From contig UQHT01000003.1 of assembly GCA_900540875.1 (NCBI GenBank), positions 62,001 through 126,000 of the forward strand: a stretch of DNA of 64,000 nt, in the 5' to 3' direction. The stretch comes from an uncultured Collinsella sp. Its GTDB lineage: Bacteria; Actinomycetota; Coriobacteriia; Coriobacteriales; Coriobacteriaceae. Positions 55,061 through 64,000 of this stretch are shown here, piece by piece. Within the stretch, counting starts at the first letter, position 1; each line of letters starts with the position of its first letter. The notes beneath the pieces are model-generated. The model saw only the letters and a list, made by a program, of their open reading frames with translations, was not told the DNA's origin and ran no database searches. Both the position numbers and the translations under genes were made by a program.

Positions 55061-56512
55061 CTACTTTTTGCGGGAATTGGTAAAGGCCATAAGAGCCAGG
55101 CCAATGGCCAGCCAGCCGATCACGATGCTCCACTCCACCATGTTGAGGGAGGCGGGAGAGAACGGGATTACGAGCAGGCCGATGATGACGGCGCAGGCAG
55201 CGACAGCGAGGCAGATGCCAAACTTGCCGCCGGGCACCTCGTAGGGACGAGGCAGGTCGGGCTCGGTGAAGCGCATGCGCAGGCAAGCGAGGGCGACCAT
55301 GCCGCAGGAGAAGATGAAGGCGAGAGCCGACACGTTGGTCAGAGGGATGAGCATGTTCTTGCCCAGGAACGGACCGACGACGGTGATGACGCCCAGAACG
55401 ACGCAGGCGAGCTTGGGAGCGCCGGACTTGGGATCGACCTCGGCGAACTTCTCGGGCAGCTGGCCCTTGCGGCCCATGGCGAGCATGATGCGGCTCGTGG
55501 CGCCGTAGAAGGAGTTCATCGGGCCCATGGGTCCAAGCGTGGCGATGACGAGCATGGCCAGGTACAGGAGCATGTTGATGCCCTTGAGGCAGGCAAGCGC
55601 GGGAACCGGGCTCTTAACAAACTCATGCCAGTCGAGGATGGTGCCGAACGAGTAGATGCAGACCATGTAGAAGCCGCCGGCGGCCAGCAGGGCCAGGGAG
55701 ATGATCTTGCCGAACTTGTTCCAGTTGAGGCCCTCGGCTGCTTCCTCAGCCTGCTGAGGAATAGTATCGAAGCCGGCGTAGAAGAACGGGGTCAAAACCA
55801 GGACCGACACGATGCCGGCGAACAGGCTGGTGCCCTCGGTAGCGGGCTTGCCGCCGCCAGCACCGGTGACCTGGGAGAACACGGGCATGGCGTGTTCCGG
55901 CGAACCGGTGAACAGCGAGACACCCATGGCGAGCAGCATGCCGCAGAGCAGAGCCTTGGTCAGGAAGGCCTGGAGCTTGGCGGCCGAGCTGGCACCGCGG
56001 AAGTTGAGGAAGATGACGTAGACTGCAAAGCCGAGCGCGATTAGCGTCGGGAACAAGTAAACGTCGGCGCCCAAGATGGTGTAGAGCTTGACGGCGCGCA
56101 GCCACTCAAGACCGGGCAGGCTGCCGAACATCTCGGACACGAGGGTCGAAATGGCGATGGCCTCCCACGGGCACAGGATGCCGTTGCCCAGGGCCAGGAG
56201 CCAACCGGTGATGTAGCTCAGCGTACGGCCAAAGCTACGGTCGACATACTCGACGATGCCGCCCGAGATGGGGATAGCAGCCGTGAGCTCACCGAAAACA
56301 GCTCCGACGGGCACGAGGAAGATTGCACCCAAGAGGAATGCGATCATAGCGGGAACGGGACCACCGCCCACGACCATCCAGTCGCCGACCTGCAGGACCC
56401 AGCCAGTTCCGATGATGGCACCGAAACCGATGGTGAAGAAGTTCCAGAGCGAAAGCGTTTTCTTCATGCCGCCGTTACCTTCGACTGCAACTTCTGCGTT
56501 CTTGTCCGCCAT
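55061..56512 (-). CDS. APC-family amino acid permease
   Basis: A 483-residue membrane transporter with about 12 helices. The first helix holds the family glycine motif GFGAIIGTGWVL, and the eighth-helix region shows GPMGPMNSFYGATSR. It imports amino acids or short peptides; the substrate cannot be named. The adjacent amidohydrolase may act on what it brings in. ATG at 56512 is preceded by GGAAAGGAGGGG, a very strong site, and by a long structured leader. Confidence 0.88.
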   Translation of the reverse strand: MADKNAEVAVEGNGGMKKTLSLWNFFTIGFGAIIGTGWVLQVGDWMVVGGGPVPAMIAFLLGAIFLVPVGAVFGELTAAIPISGGIVEYVDRSFGRTLSYITGWLLALGNGILCPWEAIAISTLVSEMFGSLPGLEWLRAVKLYTILGADVYLFPTLIALGFAVYVIFLNFRGASSAAKLQAFLTKALLCGMLLAMGVSLFTGSPEHAMPVFSQVTGAGGGKPATEGTSLFAGIVSVLVLTPFFYAGFDTIPQQAEEAAEGLNWNKFGKIISLALLAAGGFYMVCIYSFGTILDWHEFVKSPVPALACLKGINMLLYLAMLVIATLGPMGPMNSFYGATSRIMLAMGRKGQLPEKFAEVDPKSGAPKLACVVLGVITVVGPFLGKNMLIPLTNVSALAFIFSCGMVALACLRMRFTEPDLPRPYEVPGGKFGICLAVAACAVIIGLLVIPFSPASLNMVEWSIVIGWLAIGLALMAFTNSRKK

Positions 56513-56868
56513 TGTTCCCCTCCTTTCCTTATTGACGCCTCTTTGGCGTCACCCCTTGCGCGGTCTGTTTTACCGCGCGCTTTTATTTCGTGGCTTTAAG
56601 ATACGGCCTTGGCACAGCAGCGCCGCTTGCGACTCGACCGAAGGCAGAACTGCAAAACGAGCGGCGCTGTTTTTGGGACGAACGGCGGGAGACGTCATTC
56701 GTCTTGGACGCTTTCATCTTGTCTGCTTTTGAATACCTGTTGCCGTGACGCGTGGCGCGCGGCGCGGCAACGTTCATACCATTTGTCAGGCTTTTGGCGC
56801 ACATACCCATGTGTCGCGCATCTTTTTATGTAGGATAGACAAGTTACACACGAGGCAAGGTGATTCGA
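56513..56868. promoter_or_regulatory. Structured divergent region between permease and C39-like gene
   Basis: Three hairpins are visible: TGACGCC-N5-GGCGTCA at about 56542-56560 (minus-strand leader of the permease), GCGCGGT-N7-ACCGCGC at about 56560-56580, and CAGCGCCGCT with AGCGGCGCTG (about 56628-56672) followed by TTTTTGG on the plus strand. The third looks like a plus-strand terminator although no plus-strand gene precedes it. Positions are approximate. Confidence 0.45.
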
Positions 56869-57870
56869 ATGGCATACGGATACAATGACGGCGACCAACG
56901 GCCACAAAGCGTGCGCCTTGCCGGCCGCACCACGCCAACGCCCAGAAGCACCTCCGACAACGGCAACCAGCAGCGCCCCCAAGAGCAGCCCGGGGCTTCT
57001 TCTCGGCAACAAAGCCGTACCGTGCAACAGTCAGACCGCGTGAGTACGAGCACACGCCAACGTCAGACCGACATATCGCAGCCGCGCCGCTACGATCGCC
57101 GTAAGACCGACTACTACGTTAAACGCTCCTTTTCGCGACCTCAACGCGATCGCGGCAATTCCGCCCCTCACCCCGCGTCGCATACCACAAGCCACGTGCT
57201 TCCGGCCCGCCGCCTACGCCTTGCGCTTTGCTCCATTGCCGCCTGCCTCGTCTTTGTGTTTTTGGGATCCTGTATCTCCCACGGATCAGCCGGTCTTGAG
57301 CCCACTGCCGAGGACAAGCTGCTTAAAGCTCCCGTCGCACCCGGCTACTCCTTTGCGTTCTCGACCCCACGCTCGCAGTGGCAGGCCGGCACCATGCCCC
57401 ACATCTACCAAATTGACCCCGCATGGTCGGAGCTGCCCTATGCCGGTGGCACTATTCGCGAAAACGCTTGCGGTCCCACTTGCCTCACCATGGTCTATAT
57501 CTTTAAGACCGGCCATACCGATAAGACGCCGGTCGATATATGCGCACTGGCCGAAGCCGGCAACTACGCCCCCACTGGTGCCACCGAGTGGTCGTTTATG
57601 ACAGGCGGTGCGTGGCAGCTGGGGCTCAACGGAACACAGCTCTATAACAATCGCGAATCGATTACCCAAGCACTTCGCTCGGGTGCGCCCGTCATCGCCG
57701 CAGTGCGCCCCGGTACGTTTACCAACGTAGGCCACTACATCGTGCTCTACGGCATCGACGATGCCAACCAGATTGGCGTCTACGACCCCAACTCGGCCAG
57801 CCGCAGCGCCCGCCGCTGGGGCGTCGTAGAGGTCCTCAACGAAGTCGAAGCCATGTGGGCCTACTACTAG
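56869..57870 (+). CDS. Membrane-anchored C39-like cysteine protease
   Basis: A 333-residue protein. Residues 1-117 are a disordered Arg/Gln/Ser/Thr-rich segment (PGASSRQQSRTVQQSDR) that would stay inside; one helix follows at about 118-136 (LALCSIAACLVFVFLGSC); the outer part is a peptidase_C39_2-type domain. Catalytic residues are Cys 201 in ENACGPTC, His 289 in VGHYIVLYG and Asp 306 in VYDPNS, with Gln 181 as likely oxyanion residue. ATG at 56869 lies eight bases after AAGG. No neighbouring ABC exporter or peptide gene is present, so a bacteriocin role is not supported; cleavage of wall or surface proteins is a guess. Confidence 0.8.
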   Translation: MAYGYNDGDQRPQSVRLAGRTTPTPRSTSDNGNQQRPQEQPGASSRQQSRTVQQSDRVSTSTRQRQTDISQPRRYDRRKTDYYVKRSFSRPQRDRGNSAPHPASHTTSHVLPARRLRLALCSIAACLVFVFLGSCISHGSAGLEPTAEDKLLKAPVAPGYSFAFSTPRSQWQAGTMPHIYQIDPAWSELPYAGGTIRENACGPTCLTMVYIFKTGHTDKTPVDICALAEAGNYAPTGATEWSFMTGGAWQLGLNGTQLYNNRESITQALRSGAPVIAAVRPGTFTNVGHYIVLYGIDDANQIGVYDPNSASRSARRWGVVEVLNEVEAMWAYY

Positions 57871-57909
57871 TCATTGGGGACACTCATTGGGGACAGACTT
57901 AAATGAGTG
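57869..57909 (+). repeat. REP-like repeat after the C39-like gene
   Basis: One short (TCATTGGGGACA) and one full unit of the transposase-linked repeat, the full one reading ACTCATTGGGGACAGAC then TTAAATGAGT, beginning within the stop codon of the C39-like gene. Confidence 0.85.
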
Positions 57910-57937
57910 GCCCCAGACTGCCCGGAACTGCCGGCAC

Positions 57938-57983
57938 GGAAGGCGCATCCCGCTTTGAAGTTCGATAGCGGGATGCGCTTTCC
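57938..57983 (+). repeat. Second repeat family: GGGATGCGCTTTCC hairpin
   Basis: CGCATCCCGCT (57944-57954) pairs perfectly with AGCGGGATGCG (57967-57977); flanking GGAAGG and CTTTCC extend the stem to 17 bases with one mismatch. Related half-sites follow. Confidence 0.75.
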
Positions 57984-58028
57984 GTTAGCGGCCTGCTTGG
58001 GAAACTGAGAGCCACTTTTCGGCATATT

Positions 58029-58110
58029 TCCGGGATGCATTTTCCGTTTGAGGGCCTCAAGGGAAACCGCGTCCCATGTTGGAAGCTCATTCTGGGATGC
58101 GCTTTCCGCA
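58029..58110 (+). repeat. Half-sites of the second repeat family
   Basis: CCGGGATGCATTTTCCG (58030-58046) and CTGGGATGCGCTTTCCG (58092-58108) repeat the right arm of the 57938-57983 hairpin. The second is followed by CAGT, as at the end of the window. Confidence 0.65.
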
Positions 58111-58184
58111 GTTGATCGATGCGGGCTTTAAGGACTATCCCAAGCTGCCGGCGGAAAAGGAATGTCCCCAAGTGCCGGATTTCC

Positions 58185-58242
58185 GCAGTCATTGGGGACA
58201 GACTTAAATGAGTAGTCGTTTAAGTCTGTCCCCAACGACTGC
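58185..58242 (+). repeat. Paired REP-like units (BIME-like inverted repeat)
   Basis: The left arm (58185-58211) starts GCAGTCATTGGGGACAGAC and the right arm (58216-58242) is its inverse with two substitutions over 27 bases. The four-base centre is GTAG. Both arms contain the core of the transposase-linked repeat. Confidence 0.9.
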
Positions 58243-58281
58243 CCACAGAATGAGGGTCTCATCGGGGACTAGGTAAATAGC

Positions 58282-58316
58282 AAAAGCCCCCGCGGCCGAA
58301 ACGGGCCGCGGGGGGC
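58282..58316 (-). terminator. Terminator of the beta-glucoside PTS locus
   Basis: GCCCCCGCGGCC (58286-58297) pairs with GGCCGCGGGGGGC (58304-58316). On the minus strand it ends in CTTTTGC, 17 bases after the glucosidase stop. Confidence 0.85.
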
Positions 58317-58332
58317 AGCAGACTTGCAAGGG

Positions 58333-61138
<2,806 letters not shown>

Positions 61139-61147
61139 GGTTGCCTC

Positions 61148-61441
61148 CTAACCCAACAGCGACTGGGCGAGTGCCAGCACGTTGGCGGCGTTGCCCATGC
61201 CGTAGTCCTGTGCGGGGATGACCGCGGTCGGCTTACCGCTCCCCTGCTTGACGGTGTTGAGCTGGTAGGACACCTGCGGCCCCAAGAGCAGCACGTCATA
61301 ATTGGCGCACGTCTCCTGATACTCGCCGATACCCACCGCATCGATATCGAGCTCGATGCCGTTTTGCTCCGCATATTTCTCGAGTTTCTTCATCAGAATG
61401 CTTGTAGACAGACCAGCTGCGCAAACAAGAAGGATCTTCAT
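61148..61441 (-). CDS. PTS EIIB, lactose/cellobiose family
   Basis: Small phosphocarrier, 97 residues. The active Cys 7 is in MKILLVCAAGLSTS, and the Rossmann-like remainder (YDVLLLGPQVSYQL) is typical. ATG at 61441 is chosen over one 18 bases upstream because AAGGGAA lies directly before it. It lies between EIIA and EIIC genes. Confidence 0.92.
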   Translation of the reverse strand: MKILLVCAAGLSTSILMKKLEKYAEQNGIELDIDAVGIGEYQETCANYDVLLLGPQVSYQLNTVKQGSGKPTAVIPAQDYGMGNAANVLALAQSLLG

Positions 61442-61487
61442 AAGGGATTCCCTTCGCATTGATTGGTTGGATAGTCACCGCACGCCG

Positions 61488-61814
61488 CTAGGCGTTCTTG
61501 GTTGCAGTGCGCTCATATAGGCAGATCAGCTCCTGCACGAGCTCCTGAGCAAGCATGGAGCACATGAGGTGGTCCTGAGCATGGACCAGCAACACATCCA
61601 CCGACAGATGCTCGCCCGCTGCCTCAGTCGAAAGCAGCTGCGTTTGGATGTGGTGAGCCTTGATTCCCGCATCCTTTGACTGCTTCATGAGTTTGGCGGC
61701 GGCGTCAAAATCCCCCGCTTTTGCCTTTTCAAGGGCTTCGAAGGCAAGGCTGCGTGCCTCTCCCGCTGCAGCGACCAGCTGAAACGAAACCATCTCGGTT
61801 CCCTGATCGTCCAT
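61488..61814 (-). CDS. PTS EIIA, lactose/cellobiose family
   Basis: Trimeric helical phosphocarrier, 108 residues. The block LLVHAQDHLMCSMLAQELVQ contains the phosphorylated His and the metal/His residues of the family; KAKAGDFDAAAKLM is the first helix. ATG at 61814 follows GAGAGGAG. It heads the EIIA-EIIB-EIIC-GH1 run, 119 bases past the regulator gene. Confidence 0.92.
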   Translation of the reverse strand: MDDQGTEMVSFQLVAAAGEARSLAFEALEKAKAGDFDAAAKLMKQSKDAGIKAHHIQTQLLSTEAAGEHLSVDVLLVHAQDHLMCSMLAQELVQELICLYERTATKNA

Positions 61815-61933
61815 AACGGTCTCCTCTCCCGTGATGTTTGGTTTGTACTTGAATATTCGAAACGCCTATCTCCCGCCCGCAATCCTCGAGGTTTATTGCA
61901 GGTAGACTGACAGGGTCATCGACAAAAGAAGTC

Positions 61934-63829
61934 TTAAGCCGTATGCGCTTGCACAAGCGCCATCAGCTCATGCCAGGACCGGCGCTCGCGTAGGCGCTCG
62001 ACCCCCTGGCGGTCCATAAAGATCTCGGCGAGCAGTGAGCTCAAGATCCGCGCCTCATCGCCGCCCGACCGGGCAAACGACACCATAAAGACGATATCGA
62101 CCTCATGGCCGTATTCGTCCCAAAGAATGGGATGTTCGAGCAGGCCCACGGTAACAAAGGCCTCGGCGCTCAAGGGATGCATCCCATGGGGCATGGCTAC
62201 CCCATTGCCAAACGAGGTGGCACTCGCGCTCTCGCGCTCGGCGACCTCTTGGGCAAACTGGGCATCGACACGGCCGCTCTCGACGGCGCGCTCGGAGAGA
62301 TATCGGAGAACGGCCTGCTTCGACGACGCCTCAACGCGGTTGAAGAACAGGGCACGGCTAAAGAAAGAGCTCACGGAGTCCGATTGCGCAGCGTCATCAC
62401 TCAGCACCTTGCGGATAGCGTTGACATCGCTCGTCTCCAAGAAGAAATCGGCCTCGCGGACGGGCACGGGCAACTTGACGTTGAGCGGCACCGTTGTGAA
62501 CACGTAGTCGATGTGCGAAAAGTCGAGCGTTCCCACGCGGGCGACGTCGCATGTCTCAATCGACTCGATATACATACCAAACTGCTTGCGGTACTGGTGC
62601 TCGAGCATACGGGCGCTTCCCGCTCCCGAGGCGCACACGATCAGGATGCGTTTGCGACGCGGCTGGTCGGCTTGCTGCTCGAGGGCCAGGGCAAATGCCA
62701 TGGCGATGTAGCCGAGCTCCTCATCAGAGGGCTGGCTGCCAAAATGACGCTCGAGTACCTGCGAGGTGCCGGCCGCCATCGAATAGGCCAACGGAAACCT
62801 CGTCTTGATATCGGGCAGCATGGGGTTATCCATATGCATGTGATATTCAAGGCGATAACCCAGAGGGCCAATATGCCGAGCAAGGTTCATGCGAAGTTCA
62901 AGATCGCTGCTAAAGTCAAACCTAAACTCATCGTTGACCGCACGTACCATCTCGGAAGCAATCTCCCACATCTCGTCCGAGATAACGGCAGAGCCCTTCT
63001 CGGGCACGCCCGTGCCCCTGCCGAGCAAATGGATTGCGATAAAGGCAACCTCTTCTCGGGGCATGCTCACGCCCAGGGCATCCTTGATGTTTGCGGCAAT
63101 CTGGAAAGCCGCGGCGTATTCGCGCGTTCCCTCCAGTTTTTGAACGTCCGATTCTGCAGCTGGGACATAGCAGCCCTGCTCGATGCGGCCAAGAGCGATG
63201 TAAAGATGCATGATGAGATTGCGGGATGCCAGCGAGCTCACCGTGACGGGCGAGGCCGTCAGGGCATCGTCCACACATGCGGCGATGGCCCGCAGGTGCT
63301 CGGCGAGCTTTGCATCGTCGGTGTCGGGCAACACGGGCCTCACCAGCGAGGCCAGGCACAGGCGCCGTTGCGACTCCCCGCCCGCAACGCGGATTCCGTA
63401 GCGTGGGCGCTTTTCAAGCGTTAAGTCAAATTGGGCGAGTTTCTGCTCTACCAGACGCATGTCATTGGACAGAGTCCGCGCCGAAACGTAGAGTAAATCC
63501 GCATACTCCTCAATCGTCACCCACTGGGACCGCATTAGGAGGTCGTTAAGAAGGAAGGACACACGGCCGTCGCGCGTATCAGGAATGCCCGGATGGGCCA
63601 GAGCCGCACCGTCTAGCAAGCGAGCAAGCTCATCTGCACGTGCAACATCGATACGATACTGCCCCTTGCTGCCAACGATGCGTGCAACCCCTGCAAGGTT
63701 GTCGTTTGCGCGATGGATATAGTTTCTCACGGCGCGCTCGCTTACCTCGAGACGCTTGGCAAGTACCGCGACAGCGACAGGCTGAGCGTCCTCGATCATA
63801 TTTACAAGCTGCTTGACGCGAGCATCCAT
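61934..63829 (-). CDS. PRD-containing PTS regulator (BglG/LicR type)
   Basis: A 631-residue regulator: N-terminal HTH (VAVLAKRLEVSERAVRNYI), a second HTH (TIEEYADLLYVSARTLSND), two PRD domains (His-containing blocks around 190-300 and 305-410), an EIIB-like domain with Cys in ILIVCASGAGSARML, and an EIIA-like domain with AMPHGMHP near the end. Such layouts are activators controlled by phosphorylation from HPr and the PTS. It starts at 63829 with GGAGGAGG upstream, and is followed by the EIIA gene, so it likely controls this locus. Confidence 0.92.
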   Translation of the reverse strand: MDARVKQLVNMIEDAQPVAVAVLAKRLEVSERAVRNYIHRANDNLAGVARIVGSKGQYRIDVARADELARLLDGAALAHPGIPDTRDGRVSFLLNDLLMRSQWVTIEEYADLLYVSARTLSNDMRLVEQKLAQFDLTLEKRPRYGIRVAGGESQRRLCLASLVRPVLPDTDDAKLAEHLRAIAACVDDALTASPVTVSSLASRNLIMHLYIALGRIEQGCYVPAAESDVQKLEGTREYAAAFQIAANIKDALGVSMPREEVAFIAIHLLGRGTGVPEKGSAVISDEMWEIASEMVRAVNDEFRFDFSSDLELRMNLARHIGPLGYRLEYHMHMDNPMLPDIKTRFPLAYSMAAGTSQVLERHFGSQPSDEELGYIAMAFALALEQQADQPRRKRILIVCASGAGSARMLEHQYRKQFGMYIESIETCDVARVGTLDFSHIDYVFTTVPLNVKLPVPVREADFFLETSDVNAIRKVLSDDAAQSDSVSSFFSRALFFNRVEASSKQAVLRYLSERAVESGRVDAQFAQEVAERESASATSFGNGVAMPHGMHPLSAEAFVTVGLLEHPILWDEYGHEVDIVFMVSFARSGGDEARILSSLLAEIFMDRQGVERLRERRSWHELMALVQAHTA

Positions 63830-63980
63830 GTCCTCCTCCTTTCCCTGCGTCTAGTCTAACGCGGTAAAGAATGACACTCCACGTCGCGCTCGTTCCGCCA
63901 ACTCGGAACAGGTTGCGGGGAGTCCAGCTGAACTTATAGGGAGCACGGAGAAAGGGCCCGAAAGCCATGCGTCGGTGTGA

Positions 63981-64000
63981 GATGCGCTTTCCGCAGTCAT
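63981..64000 (+). repeat. Truncated repeat at the window end
   Basis: GATGCGCTTTCCGCAGTCAT joins the second repeat family to the first 8 bases of the REP-like arm; TTTCCGCAGTCAT (63988-64000) is identical to 58180-58192. The sequence upstream, 63830-63980, holds nothing else I recognise beyond the regulator's leader. Confidence 0.7.

Noticed and set aside
56513..56868. T-box or known riboswitch in front of the permease
   Set aside because: No T-box core sequence or other riboswitch consensus that I could recognise; only simple hairpins.
56869..57870. Bacteriocin-processing C39 peptidase
   Set aside because: No ABC transporter domains, no peptide precursor gene and no double-glycine leader peptide nearby.
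57869..58242. CRISPR array
   Set aside because: Repeats are inverted, of different families and without regular spacers or cas genes.

Overview
The window reads as one continuous stretch of chromosome from a GC-rich Gram-positive of the class Coriobacteriia, most like Collinsella. This is an inference from gene content and protein style: an actinobacterial-type integration host factor before gmk, a C4 zinc-type L28, class 1B pyrK/pyrD, AdhE, and lactose/cellobiose-type PTS genes. No database search was possible. I see no tRNA, rRNA or CRISPR array.

Bases 1-11,900 run on the plus strand and hold housekeeping genes: the 3' end of trmFO, a xerC-type recombinase that apparently starts at a rare ATA codon, then rpsB-tsf, pyrH-frr-uppS-cdsA-dxr-rseP-ispG-proS (nucleotide, ribosome recycling, lipid carrier and MEP isoprenoid functions). 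Bases 12,000-15,700 hold minus-strand adhE and a small kinase-fold gene. Bases 15,700-16,800 carry a REP-associated Y1 (HUH) transposase gene bracketed by about 65-base inverted arrays of short hairpin repeats. After minus-strand rpmB comes the pyrRBCKDF operon with a candidate transcription attenuator.

Bases 23,000-44,600 are again plus-strand information processing: mIHF-gmk-rpoZ-thiI, comEA-comEC-holA, rpsT, lepA-dusB-hemW, two adjacent dnaJ-type genes (the first ending in membrane helices), mtaB-phoH-ybeY-dgkA-era-recO, rpsO and pnp.

Bases 44,900-56,500 are minus-strand and more accessory: a YfcE-type phosphoesterase, a glycosyltransferase/LytS/LytTR-regulator operon, a UMF1-type MFS transporter, a zinc-dependent phospholipase C-like protein, a second LytS/LytTR pair, and an amidohydrolase with an APC-family permease. 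A plus-strand exported C39-like cysteine protease follows, then about 450 bases of non-coding repeat mosaic containing the same hairpin repeats as the transposase locus. The window closes with a minus-strand beta-glucoside PTS locus (PRD regulator, EIIA, EIIB, EIIC, 6-phospho-beta-glucosidase).

The strongest candidates for something new are the transposase with its inverted repeat flanks and dispersed repeat mosaics, the membrane-ended DnaJ paralogue at the place where hrcA often sits, the winged-helix-like insert in the site-2 protease, and the glycosyltransferase-LytSR operon with a terminator-like leader.
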